Source: Halothiobacillus diazotrophicus (GTDB lineage Bacteria > Pseudomonadota > Gammaproteobacteria > Halothiobacillales > Halothiobacillaceae). Taken from it: DNA of 64,000 nt. The stretch lies in NCBI RefSeq assembly GCF_001663815.1, contig NZ_CP016027.1:1550001-1614000 (forward strand), given 5' to 3'. This document shows, one piece after another, positions 1-8,006 of the stretch. The position numbers and the translations under genes are program-made. How positions within the stretch are numbered: the stretch's first letter is position 1; each line of letters starts with the position of its first letter. The notes under the pieces were generated by a model. It was given only the letters and a program-made list of their open reading frames with translations. It was not told where the DNA came from and did no database searches.

Positions 1-151
1 CACCCTGCTCGATCCCTATGCCGCCACCAACCCCGCGGAGTTCTTTGCGGTCGCGAGCGAGTACTACATCACCGCGCCGCAGCTGCTGCTGACCGGCTAC
101 CCCGAGGTCTACGCCCAACTCGATCTATTTTACCGACCGGCGCCTTCCTGA
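1..151 (+). CDS. mtfA: MtfA-like M90 zinc peptidase, C-terminal fragment
   Basis: The window opens inside this gene. Only about 49 C-terminal codons are present, in the frame whose codons start at base 2, ending at a TGA at 149-151. The fragment contains DPYAATNPAEFFAVASEY and later PEVYAQLDLFYR. These match my memory of the conserved tail of the MtfA/DUF980 family, cytoplasmic zinc metallopeptidases that in E. coli interact with the Mlc repressor of the glucose PTS. The HExxH catalytic motif lies upstream of the window, so activity cannot be judged. Transcription runs toward the lipoprotein gene, but a gap of 177 bp separates them and I see no clear hairpin terminator in it. Confidence 0.75.
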   Translation, partial: TLLDPYAATNPAEFFAVASEYYITAPQLLLTGYPEVYAQLDLFYRPAPS

Positions 152-328
152 CGACGCTCAGCACAAGGTGCGCCCTGGGCGGTTGCACCCCGAAAAGCGG
201 TTGAAGACATAAACTTATCGCAATCTCCCACCAAAATATGGTTACATTTGCAATTGAATGGCTTTGCGATACATGATTGATCCGGCAAACGAACCGGTTG
301 CCCGCACAACGAACAGGAGTTCCCGCTC

Positions 329-622
329 ATGCGACTGGATGCGCCCACGCCCCGCCTCTCCCTTCTGGGTTTTGCCATATTGCTCTGTTGCGGATGCTCG
401 GTAGACCAGCCGTCCACACGCGCCGGTCAGGCTGACGCCCCGCTCGATTTCGTCTGGCAGCGCGTAGGCACGACACCGGGGGGCTGCGCGATGTACACCA
501 AGAAACCGGTCGCTAAGCATATCATCGTGGACAACGCCATCTGGTTTCGCAACGCCCAAGGGCAATATGTTTTGGACGAACACGCCTGTTCTCCCTCAAC
601 CTTTCAAGGAAATCCGCAATGA
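329..622 (+). CDS. small putative lipoprotein, unknown function
   Basis: This is a 97-residue protein that I do not recognise. The N-terminus is [20 protein letters not shown] followed by CGCS: a short basic stretch, a hydrophobic core and Cys residues that fit a lipoprotein signal with cleavage before one of the Cys residues near position 23. The rest is a small soluble domain with two more cysteines (GGCAMY and EHACS) that could form a disulfide. An AGGAG sits 9 bases before the ATG, supporting the start. The stop overlaps the ATG of the following protease gene (ATGA at 619-622), so the two are translationally coupled and may act together, for example as a protease-associated lipoprotein. 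That role is inference from position only. Confidence 0.6.
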   Translation: MRLDAPTPRLSLLGFAILLCCGCSVDQPSTRAGQADAPLDFVWQRVGTTPGGCAMYTKKPVAKHIIVDNAIWFRNAQGQYVLDEHACSPSTFQGNPQ

Positions 623-2283
623 GCATCCTATCTGGCATCCAACCGAAAATCGGATTCGTGATCGCATTCACGGTGGTGCTGACAGGCTGCGGCGGTGGAG
701 GGGGCGGCTCGTCCGTACCGGATCCCGGCAGCTATGTCCCGACACCCGCGCCGACACCCGCTCCGACACCCGCTCCGACACCCGCTCCGACGCCCGCTCC
801 GACGCCCGCTCCGACGCCCGCTCCGACGCCCGCTCCGACGCCCGCTCCGACGCCCGCTCCGACGCCCGCTCCGACGCCCGCTCCGACACCTGGCCCCACC
901 CTCACCCCATCACCCGGCGCGCCGACCAATTCGGCCCGGGTTACCGCAACACTGAACTATGCCGGCGCCGCCGCACAATCCGTCGGTGTCGCCGTACTGG
1001 ACTCGGGGATCAACACCACCCACCAGGAATTCACGGGCAATGGCGGTAAGAACGGCGTGGGCGGCCCCATCGTCAGCGGCGGCATCAATACCACGGCGGC
1101 CCTGAACAATGCCTACCCCACCCTCACTGGAACCACCTCCCAGCAGAACACCGGCGACTACAGTTATGCGTCCGGGCAGTCCACCCATGGCAACTTCGTG
1201 GCCAGCGTGATCGGCGGCGCCAATGTCGGTTACTCCGGCGATTCGAGCCTGTACATCGAAAAAATCACCGACACCACGACCGCCAGCTCCGTGACCGTAG
1301 CCTACGGCTTCGGCGATGCGGCCACTAAGGGCATGAGCTTCGCCAATCTGAGTTACGGACTCGACCCGGTCAGTTATTACAAATTACTGGCCGATCAGGT
1401 GGCCTCCGAGCGCGCCGCCGGGCAGACCGGCATCAACAATCTCACCGACGCGCAGTACGCGCAGTACCAGAACGTCATCAACAAGGGCATGGGGTTGATC
1501 GTGTCCGCCGGCAACAGCACCCTCAATTTCTCGACGACCAATCAGACCCAGAACACCTGGTCCACCAGCAACCCGCTCTATGGGCTGACGCTGATCGTCG
1601 GGGCCTTGGACAGCAGCCAGAACAATCTGGCTTCCTATTCGAACTTCGCGGGGGATGATCCCAACGTACAAAAGCGTTTCATCACGGCGCCGGGCACCAA
1701 TACCGGCGCGGATCCGACAAGCAATACCGCCTATGGCTCGTTTTCCGGAACCTCTTCGGCGGCGCCCGTCGTCACGGCCGCCGCCGCGACCCTTAAATCC
1801 TACTGGTCGTTCATGACCCCAGCGCAGGTGCAGCAGCGCCTGCTGGATACCGCCGACAAGAATTTCAACGCCATGTGGAATATCCACACCTGCGGGGCAT
1901 CCGGTAGTTTGAACTGCGGCAATTACTATTTCGGCCAAGGCCGCCTGGATCTGCCGGCCGCGCTGGCGCCGGCCGGGGTGGTCGTAACCACGACGGCTGC
2001 CAGCGTCCCCACCGGAGCTGACGGCAACCCGAAAACGGCGCCGGCGCAGGCCGCTCACCTGGTGGTTCCCGCCGCCCTCGCACCGATTCAGCAACAGGTA
2101 CGCGCCGAATCCACCGGCATCCAAGGGTTCGACGCGATCGGCCGCAACTACACGCTCAATGTCGCCCCGGCTATCGACACCGTGACCGATCCCACGCAAA
2201 CTCTGGGCTATGAAATGCAGGGGTTCATCGATGGATTCATGAACAAGGATCAGTCATCGTTTACGGCCTTCGAAAATCAGTGA
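619..2283 (+). CDS. subtilisin-like (S8) autotransporter protease, passenger part, separated from its barrel
   Basis: This is a 554-residue serine protease. A signal segment ends in LTGC, which looks like a lipobox, followed by a glycine run. Residues about 40-92 are a (TPAP)n repeat. The S8 catalytic triad is visible: Asp128 in [10 protein letters not shown], His190 in [10 protein letters not shown] and Ser379 in FSGTSSAAP. The oxyanion-hole region reads VSAGNS. After the protease domain come an Ala/Pro-rich stretch and a linker ([11 protein letters not shown]) of the type that precedes the barrel in S8 autotransporters. The frame stops at 2281-2283, where such proteins would normally continue into the barrel. 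The next frame supplies that barrel. Either the gene is frameshifted or the two halves are made separately. The start is fixed by ATGA overlap with the lipoprotein gene. Confidence 0.8.
   Translation: MSILSGIQPKIGFVIAFTVVLTGCGGGGGGSSVPDPGSYVPTPAPTPAPTPAPTPAPTPAPTPAPTPAPTPAPTPAPTPAPTPAPTPAPTPGPTLTPSPGAPTNSARVTATLNYAGAAAQSVGVAVLDSGINTTHQEFTGNGGKNGVGGPIVSGGINTTAALNNAYPTLTGTTSQQNTGDYSYASGQSTHGNFVASVIGGANVGYSGDSSLYIEKITDTTTASSVTVAYGFGDAATKGMSFANLSYGLDPVSYYKLLADQVASERAAGQTGINNLTDAQYAQYQNVINKGMGLIVSAGNSTLNFSTTNQTQNTWSTSNPLYGLTLIVGALDSSQNNLASYSNFAGDDPNVQKRFITAPGTNTGADPTSNTAYGSFSGTSSAAPVVTAAAATLKSYWSFMTPAQVQQRLLDTADKNFNAMWNIHTCGASGSLNCGNYYFGQGRLDLPAALAPAGVVVTTTAASVPTGADGNPKTAPAQAAHLVVPAALAPIQQQVRAESTGIQGFDAIGRNYTLNVAPAIDTVTDPTQTLGYEMQGFIDGFMNKDQSSFTAFENQ
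739..894. repeat. 12-bp tandem repeat (about 13 units) encoding (TPAP)n
   Basis: The unit is CCGACRCCCGCT. The first four units carry ACACCC; from 787 to 882 eight consecutive units are identical (ACGCCC); the last unit is degenerate (ACACCTGGC). The period is a multiple of three, so gain or loss of units keeps the protease frame. It encodes a proline-rich spacer between the membrane anchor and the catalytic domain. The homogeneous run suggests recent slippage or unequal recombination. Confidence 0.95.
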
Positions 2284-2332
2284 AACGCTGTTAACTCAAC
2301 CGCCTGAGTCAGGAAAGGAGCGATTTCCCGCC

Positions 2333-3244
2333 ATGTTCGCCGTCGATCAGGTCATCGACTATGACGGATATGGCCGTCCCACCATGGCCTATGTCCAATA
2401 TCGTGCGAACGATACGGCATTCAGCGCATTCCATTTTACGCGGGGCAAGGCCCTGCCCGACGCCGTGGGCGCGGATCTACCGGTCGCGCTGGTCACCGTC
2501 AACGGCGCCAATCCCTTGGCCGGCATGGTCTATCAGGCGGACGGAATCGGCACCACCCACAAATTCAATGAAGTCGTATTCGCTAAAACCCAGGTCTGGT
2601 CCGGTACCGGATCGGCCGTACAGATGGGGTCGTACGATCGGATTGATCAATACGCTTTCGCACTTGGCGCGAATATCGGCGACCACCTTCAGATCCAAGG
2701 CGAAGAAATTCGCGCCCGCGAATCCAGCGGCTTCCTCGGCGCGATCGGCAGCGGCGGATTCAGCACTGCCGACGGCGCCAGCATCCGACTGCATGGGCTA
2801 TCCCTAAGATTTTCGATGAAGGCGGCCGAAAATCGGTTCGAGGCCTTTGCCACCTACCGACAGGGCACGGCCCAATCGCGGTTTGCCGATTCCATCCTCA
2901 CGCGCATCGACGCCCGCCTGAACCAGTCCGCCGTCGGCATCGGCTGGCGCAACAACGTCAATGCCGTCGCCTTCGCCGTCAGCCAGCCGCTGCACGTCAC
3001 CGGCGGCGATCTCGGCATGAAGCTCGCCATCGGCCGCACCGACAACGGCGCGGTGATCTACAACACCCCCACCATCGTCCTCAACCCCGGAATCCGCCAG
3101 ATCAACTGGGAACTGGGCATGACCCACCGGCTCAATCAGAACGCCAAGATCGGCATGAACCTGATTTATGTGAAAAACCCGGCAAACTCGCCGGGCCTGA
3201 GCCACGATGCCGGCCTATTGTTCATCTATGGGGCACGGATTTAA
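2333..3244 (+). CDS. C-terminal part of the S8 autotransporter (beta-barrel-like)
   Basis: This is a 303-residue frame beginning 50 bases after the stop of the protease part, in the +1-shifted frame. The sequence alternates polar and hydrophobic residues in short stretches ending in turns (for example FEAFATYRQGT, AVGIGWRNNVNAVAFAV, INWELGMTHRLNQNAKIGMNLIYV), as expected for an outer-membrane barrel. It lacks its own signal peptide. A purine-rich GGAAAGGAG lies about 12 bases before the ATG, so independent translation is possible. However, this frame stays open upstream to about 2243, overlapping the end of the protease frame, which fits a single ancestral gene broken by an indel. A separately made barrel without a signal peptide could not reach the outer membrane, so I lean toward a disrupted gene, sequencing error or programmed frameshift. 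Confidence 0.65.
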   Translation: MFAVDQVIDYDGYGRPTMAYVQYRANDTAFSAFHFTRGKALPDAVGADLPVALVTVNGANPLAGMVYQADGIGTTHKFNEVVFAKTQVWSGTGSAVQMGSYDRIDQYAFALGANIGDHLQIQGEEIRARESSGFLGAIGSGGFSTADGASIRLHGLSLRFSMKAAENRFEAFATYRQGTAQSRFADSILTRIDARLNQSAVGIGWRNNVNAVAFAVSQPLHVTGGDLGMKLAIGRTDNGAVIYNTPTIVLNPGIRQINWELGMTHRLNQNAKIGMNLIYVKNPANSPGLSHDAGLLFIYGARI

Positions 3245-3253
3245 GCCGGATAC

Positions 3254-3285
3254 GCCCCACTCATCGGGCTGAAAAGGGGTTTTTT
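3254..3285 (+). terminator. weak candidate terminator
   Basis: A short GCCCC/GGGGT pairing with a long loop is followed by six T residues just after the barrel frame. The stem is only 4-5 bp, so this is a low-confidence call. It lies between two convergent genes. Confidence 0.3.
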
Positions 3286-3391
3286 ACTCCGAGCCCAATA
3301 GCTGAGTTAAAACCAGCGCCCTCTCGATCAATGACCTTATATATCGGAGCCCGTTGATCAAATCAGAAAATAACCTTGATCAGAACGCCGT

Positions 3392-6300
3392 CTAAACGGA
3401 AGACGGGGGGTGAATATTTATCACCCGCGCCTGAAGGCTGGTACGGTTAATCTTTATTTCGTTGCTGACCGCCTTGCCTTTGTAACACATCGAGGTTTCA
3501 AGCCGCTTGCAAACCCCGTCCCTGGCCGCACTAAACCAGTTGAATGATCCGATGCATAGAAGATCGTCATCACAGGCAACAATCTTGCTGTGGACCTTAT
3601 TGACGATTATCAGTTGGATTTTAGAGGATGCCAGGATTTCCTTGGCTGCTATCAAAGCACACTCATTCGCGTCCTGCTGATCCGTGCTTTTGTTCCCACG
3701 GTTGAATTCCAAATCGGTATAGATCGCGATCTTCACCCCGCGCGATATCGCTGCATGCATCGAGTCCAGAACGCCGGAGGTCGAAAGCTTTTCCTGCTTG
3801 AACCAGGGCGTGACGATCATTACCTCGCGCTTGGCAGATTCAATGGCTTCCCTCAGGAATGCATCGTGCTCTTCGGCATCGTGCAGCACCTGGATATCCG
3901 CGCCCATGTCAGCGATGTCCACACGTTGAACCGGTGGGAAGATCAATTCATTACCCATGCTGCGGAAAAGATACGTGGCCAGCAAACCCCGAGGTTGTGA
4001 CTTCAAGCGGGGATTGAACATGTCCATGTCCCCAAAGACCAGGAAACTGTCCTTGGCCCGAGAAACCGCCACATTCAACATGCTCGTATTACGGTCGATG
4101 AAGCCGCCATCCGCGTGCTTCGAGTACGTCGGGGAGAACACAATGACCCGTCGCTCCGCACCTTGGAGTGCATGAACAGTGCCGATGGTCATCGATGACT
4201 CGCCGGAACCGACTGCGATACCCCTCTTCTTGCATTCGTCCGAGATGAGCCCAGCTTGGCCGGCAAAGGGGGTGACCACGCCGATGATTTTGTGTAGCGG
4301 TTCGCCATAGGCCCGCTCCAGCATCTCACGATGATCTGAGATCCATGCAGCAATCGTTTCGGCCTCTACCTTGTTTTGCCTGCTTCCCGAGTTTCCCTGC
4401 GTGCACATGCCGTCGATATGCAGATACCCCATGGCAGGGAGATCAACCTGCGATGGATATTCGTTCTCGTCGCGGCTCGGAATCAGCTTCCCGTGGTAAC
4501 AAAGCTGGTTGCAGTACTCGATGATTTCGCTGAGGCAACGGCGGTGTTCATACAGAAAAAGGCCGCGTGCCAGATCGCGGTCATAGTGGTAGCGGGATGC
4601 GTTTTGGGCGATCTTCATCACACTGCCTGACGATGCCGTAATGCCAAGCTCGCGCAGACGCTCAAATTCTGTACGAGGCGATGCTGGCGACATGATTTCT
4701 GCGGAAATGAGGTTGCCGACATCAACGGGGCCTGGCATTCCCCAGATGGGTTCGATTTGCAGCGTGTCGCCAATGACCAATGCCCGTTTCGCCAAAGCGA
4801 ACGAGGCTCCCGCCACTTCGGGCAAAACTTGTCCGGCCTCATCGACGATGAGCAGATCGGCGAAGTCGTAAAGGTATTCATCAATGAATCCTTCTCCGTC
4901 ATGGCGTGTGCACCTTAAGTGGGTCGGGAGCATGAAGAACGTGCTGACGACGCAGGGGGTCAGCATCATGCGTCGTCGCCACCGGTCCATGACGACTTGC
5001 CGGCCTTTCTTGCGTTTCAACTCTTCAAGCTGGGTGCCCAACTTCTCAATCTCCAGCAGCCAACGTCCCTCCCAATAGTGCGTTGCCAGCAGAAACATCC
5101 GGAAACGGATGGTCGTATCGACTTTTCGGTCAGCATCCGTCAATGTCCTGATGGGGTGCTCCTCGCTTTCAAGTTCTCGGACGGAGCTTTTCCAGTGGCG
5201 ATAGGCCATTTCAAAGGTGTCAATGATCCGCTGCGCCGACATGGCGCGGGCAGCACTACTACTCGCTGCTGCGGCCAACTCCGCTGCCTGGCCGTTCAGT
5301 TGATCACTGATTGAGTCCACAGAACGGATGTCGTCGTCAATGGCGATACCCATCGCTCCAAGTTCTCTCCGGGCCATGGCAACGCGTTTTTTTTCGACGG
5401 CGGGAATCCAACTGAACAGCGTCAACAAAAATGACTCGCTGGCGAGGTAATCATTCCAGCGTTTAAGAGCTTTTCGTACATCATTGACCAAGGTTTCGTC
5501 ATGCGCCGCTTCGTTCTTGAGATGATCTAATGTGGCGTAAGGCTCAGTCCCCAGCGTATTACGAACATTGCACTCTTCCGCCTGATACTTGGTCCAGGTA
5601 GACGCCATTTGAGAGAGCTTGGCCGCTTCCGTGCGCAGTTCGGCGTGTAGCGACTCGACGATACTGGACACATCTGTCTTGGCCAGACTCGGAAAAGCTT
5701 GTTTGCCGGCGGTGATGAACGCCTCGCTCGCCGACGCAAAATAATCCGGGGTTTCAACGGCGTCGAAAAAACCCGGAGTCTGGTATTTGGCGGCGGCCTC
5801 GGCGAGCTTGCTGGATGAAGGGAAATACGCGCCGAAACTCTTGATGCCAGGCAACCATCTCCCGGCAAAGGGGCCTGTGCCAGCCTTAAAATCCTTGCCA
5901 AATGCGTCAAGGATGTTGGTCACAGCCTGGTTGTTCGTCGAGGCCGCGACAATGACGGGCGGCTCACCTTGCTGTAAAGCTGCTTGCGCCCACAGGGAAG
6001 CCACAGCGGATAGCAGCATCGTCGTTTTCCCAGTACCTGGTGGCCCATTGACCGCAACGATCTCGCCGGGGATGGAAATCATCAGATGGGAAAGCGCGTC
6101 ACGCTGGGCCTGGGCCAGCGGGTGTTCATCGCCGGAATGGGCCTGTCGCCTGTCAAAGGTAGCCTCGGATGCAAGGCAAGGCTCATCCGGTGTGGCGTGG
6201 TCAAGCGCATAGGTGACAAACAGCGGGGCGTCTGGCGTCGTCTGGTAGATGTCGTCGTAGACAGCGATGATGTGCTTGCTGGGCGAACCCGTGATGTCCA

Positions 6301-6928
6301 CCTTCTTCAGATACCAAGTGGCGGCCTTCGTATACTTGTCAGATGCTTGAGGCCAATCCCCGATGACTGCGCTCATGAATTGGTTGCAGTAGTCCAGGTA
6401 TTCCTTCCATATCACGGCATGCGCACGGTCTTCTTCAGGATTGACCGTATAACCATGCTGGGTCAGGTTTTCATCCATCGCCGACACTTGGCCGATGGCA
6501 AATGCCCCTCTATCAACAGGATCAAGAATGTCGCGCGCAAACACAGTCTTGCCGGAGGGCAACATCTCGCCAGAGCGATTGGCTCGAACAGTGCACGATA
6601 GCGGGGTAACGATCTCAGGCAACCCGCCACCGAGACCTTTGCCATGCACGATCTGCCGCATGAACGCCCATGGTCTGATGATGAGATCGACAGTTTCGAT
6701 GTGCTCGGGCTCACCTTTGAACAGGGCTGCCAATATATCCTCATCGAGGATGCCTTTTGTCAGCGACTCCGACGGCTGCGGGGTGCATTCCTTGTCGAGG
6801 TCGGCCCTTCTCCAAGCACCTTTTCCAAGTTCAGCGTCGGCTAGCGAGTGACGCCAATAGGCGGCATGTTTTTCCATTGTAGCAGTGGCACGGATTGGAT
6901 TTTTGGACATCATGCTCATAAGTTTCAT
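3392..6928 (-). CDS. large SF1 (UPF1/DNA2-like) helicase fused to a C-terminal PLD nuclease domain
   Basis: This is a 1178-residue protein. Helicase motifs appear in order: Walker [10 protein letters not shown] near residue 294, Walker B LLIVDEAGQ near 692, VIGDTLQIEPI near 719, EHRRCLSEI, then VHALQGAERRVIV near 921 and NVAVSRAKDS near 956. A long, partly helical insert with charged coiled-coil-like stretches separates motifs I and II. The C-terminal 150 residues form a phospholipase-D-type domain (EVMIVTPWF near 1037) with one complete HKD motif: HSK near 1113, then D, G and N at the usual spacing. A single HKD domain would need to dimerise to cut. UPF1-like helicases act on RNA or DNA, and PLD-fused versions are common among bacterial defence genes. 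No partner gene is adjacent, so a one-gene system is suggested. Antiphage function is inference. The ATG at 6928 is the first in frame, but an overlapping upstream frame raises doubt about the N-terminus. Confidence 0.8.
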   Translation of the reverse strand: MKLMSMMSKNPIRATATMEKHAAYWRHSLADAELGKGAWRRADLDKECTPQPSESLTKGILDEDILAALFKGEPEHIETVDLIIRPWAFMRQIVHGKGLGGGLPEIVTPLSCTVRANRSGEMLPSGKTVFARDILDPVDRGAFAIGQVSAMDENLTQHGYTVNPEEDRAHAVIWKEYLDYCNQFMSAVIGDWPQASDKYTKAATWYLKKVDITGSPSKHIIAVYDDIYQTTPDAPLFVTYALDHATPDEPCLASEATFDRRQAHSGDEHPLAQAQRDALSHLMISIPGEIVAVNGPPGTGKTTMLLSAVASLWAQAALQQGEPPVIVAASTNNQAVTNILDAFGKDFKAGTGPFAGRWLPGIKSFGAYFPSSSKLAEAAAKYQTPGFFDAVETPDYFASASEAFITAGKQAFPSLAKTDVSSIVESLHAELRTEAAKLSQMASTWTKYQAEECNVRNTLGTEPYATLDHLKNEAAHDETLVNDVRKALKRWNDYLASESFLLTLFSWIPAVEKKRVAMARRELGAMGIAIDDDIRSVDSISDQLNGQAAELAAAASSSAARAMSAQRIIDTFEMAYRHWKSSVRELESEEHPIRTLTDADRKVDTTIRFRMFLLATHYWEGRWLLEIEKLGTQLEELKRKKGRQVVMDRWRRRMMLTPCVVSTFFMLPTHLRCTRHDGEGFIDEYLYDFADLLIVDEAGQVLPEVAGASFALAKRALVIGDTLQIEPIWGMPGPVDVGNLISAEIMSPASPRTEFERLRELGITASSGSVMKIAQNASRYHYDRDLARGLFLYEHRRCLSEIIEYCNQLCYHGKLIPSRDENEYPSQVDLPAMGYLHIDGMCTQGNSGSRQNKVEAETIAAWISDHREMLERAYGEPLHKIIGVVTPFAGQAGLISDECKKRGIAVGSGESSMTIGTVHALQGAERRVIVFSPTYSKHADGGFIDRNTSMLNVAVSRAKDSFLVFGDMDMFNPRLKSQPRGLLATYLFRSMGNELIFPPVQRVDIADMGADIQVLHDAEEHDAFLREAIESAKREVMIVTPWFKQEKLSTSGVLDSMHAAISRGVKIAIYTDLEFNRGNKSTDQQDANECALIAAKEILASSKIQLIIVNKVHSKIVACDDDLLCIGSFNWFSAARDGVCKRLETSMCYKGKAVSNEIKINRTSLQARVINIHPPSSV

Positions 6929-7102
6929 CGGTCATCAAGAACTCGAGTTCGATCATCACACCCTTATTGTCAACCTTGTTTGTGTCGGACATACCACTGA
7001 TGAAGAATCGGCTACCCTCGGTTATGGCCAGCACTATTTATATCCCCAGAAATTTTATGCGCCGAATGGATAACAGTGATCTGTGATCTAAGCTTGCCCC
7101 GC

Positions 7103-7131
7103 TTGACCAAAATGAAATCATATCCTAATTA
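7103..7131 (+). promoter_or_regulatory. candidate sigma-70 promoter of the DsrE-like gene
   Basis: TTGACC at 7103-7108 and TAATTA at 7126-7131 are separated by 17 bases in an AT-rich stretch. Transcription would start near 7138 and leave a leader of about 85 bases before the ATG at 7223. Confidence 0.45.
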
Positions 7132-7147
7132 TTAGCAATAACTAATA
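7130..7147. promoter_or_regulatory. 18-bp inverted repeat over the -10/start region, possible operator
   Basis: TATTAG at 7130-7135 and CTAATA at 7142-7147 form perfect 6-bp arms around a 6-base spacer. They overlap the end of the proposed -10 box and the expected start site, a usual repressor position. The cognate regulator is unknown; ArsR-type sulfur regulators use AT-rich palindromes, but the link is speculative. Confidence 0.35.
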
Positions 7148-7222
7148 TTAAGGATATCGAACCTCGAGCCATCTACCTGAAATCTGTCGCAACGACAGCA
7201 TTTGATCGAGGAGTGACGCATC

Positions 7223-7792
7223 ATGAACATCAACAAACTATCCGCACTGATCCTGGCCGCCAGCGTTCTGTCGCCACTGGCTGCACCGGCAGCCCTGGCG
7301 GCGGCCGAGCATCCGGCCGGCTTCTGGTCGTACCCGGAAATCGCCGGTTATGGCCCCGTGCATGTCTGGCCGCAGGCCATTGATCGACCGCAACCGGGCA
7401 CGACCTACAAGGCCCTGTTCGACGTGACGCATACCAAGTCCATGGACAAGCTCAACGGCAGCCTGGACCACGTGGCACGCGCCGTGAACGTGTTCGCCGC
7501 GGCGAAAGTACCCGAAGATCACATGAAGTTCATCGTGATCATCCATGGTCCGGCCACGGCGATCGCGCTCGACAACAAGGCCTTCGAGGCCAAATACGGG
7601 CATCCCAACCCGAACCTGAAGGTGATCGACGACCTGCACAAGGCGGGCGTACGGCTGATGGTCTGCGGCAATGCCCTGGCGGACAACGGCTTTACCCCAT
7701 CCGAGGTCAATCCCGAGATCAAGGTGGCCATGTCCGCCCTGTCGACCCTGATCATCGAGCAGGACAAGGGCTATGCACTGATGCGGATGTAA
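7223..7792 (+). CDS. exported DsrE/DsrF-like family protein
   Basis: This 189-residue protein has a clear Sec signal peptide: MNINKLSALILAASVLSP, then an alanine-rich region with likely cleavage after ALAA. The mature part has a DsrE-like fold signature: YKALFDVTH, a helix beginning LNGSLDHVARAVNVF, KFIVIIHGPA, then VRLMVCGNAL with a conserved-position cysteine near the C-terminus, and finally a helix. DsrE-family proteins carry or process protein-bound sulfur; cytoplasmic DsrEFH and TusBCD use such a cysteine. An exported single-domain member is less usual and would act in the periplasm, perhaps in reduced-sulfur handling. GAGGAG 7 bases before the ATG supports the start. It is monocistronic with its own promoter candidate and terminator. 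The family is well supported; the substrate is unknown. Confidence 0.8.
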   Translation: MNINKLSALILAASVLSPLAAPAALAAAEHPAGFWSYPEIAGYGPVHVWPQAIDRPQPGTTYKALFDVTHTKSMDKLNGSLDHVARAVNVFAAAKVPEDHMKFIVIIHGPATAIALDNKAFEAKYGHPNPNLKVIDDLHKAGVRLMVCGNALADNGFTPSEVNPEIKVAMSALSTLIIEQDKGYALMRM

Positions 7793-7857
7793 ACCCGGGC
7801 CGCATCGACCTTGTCCGGACAGGCCGGGCGATCCGGCCCGAATCACGGGAATTAGGA

Positions 7858-7885
7858 AACGGAACCTCTGCGGTTCCGTTTTTTT
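7858..7885 (+). terminator. Rho-independent terminator of the DsrE-like gene
   Basis: A perfect 9-bp stem (AACGGAACC / GGTTCCGTT) with a 5-base loop is followed immediately by five further T residues. Confidence 0.9.
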
Positions 7886-7957
7886 CTGGCCGTACGGTTG
7901 ATGAAGCGGGCCGTTTCCAGCCTGCAACCCCACCCTGCCCCCAGAAACCTGCGCAAT

Positions 7958-7983
7958 GACAAAGGCCCCGCAGAAGCGGGGCC
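7958..7983 (-). terminator. hairpin terminator downstream of the peroxidase gene
   Basis: GGCCCCGC (7964-7971) and GCGGGGCC (7976-7983) form a perfect 8-bp stem with loop AGAA. On the minus strand it is followed by TTTGTC, a short T tract. Confidence 0.6.
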
Positions 7984-8006
7984 ATGGGATCGAATTCGAA
8001 GTGGAT

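Noticed and set aside
739-894. CRISPR array
   Set aside because: The repeats are 12 bp, contiguous and without spacers, and they are coding. No other CRISPR-like array was seen.
668-955. Open frames of repeated SERA, RRPL or VGAG residues over the 12-bp array
   Set aside because: They are alternate-frame readings of the tandem repeat inside the protease gene.
6929-7222. Insertion sequence or attachment site beside the helicase
   Set aside because: The stretch is AT-richer, but I found no terminal inverted repeats, target duplication, integrase or tRNA fragment on either side.
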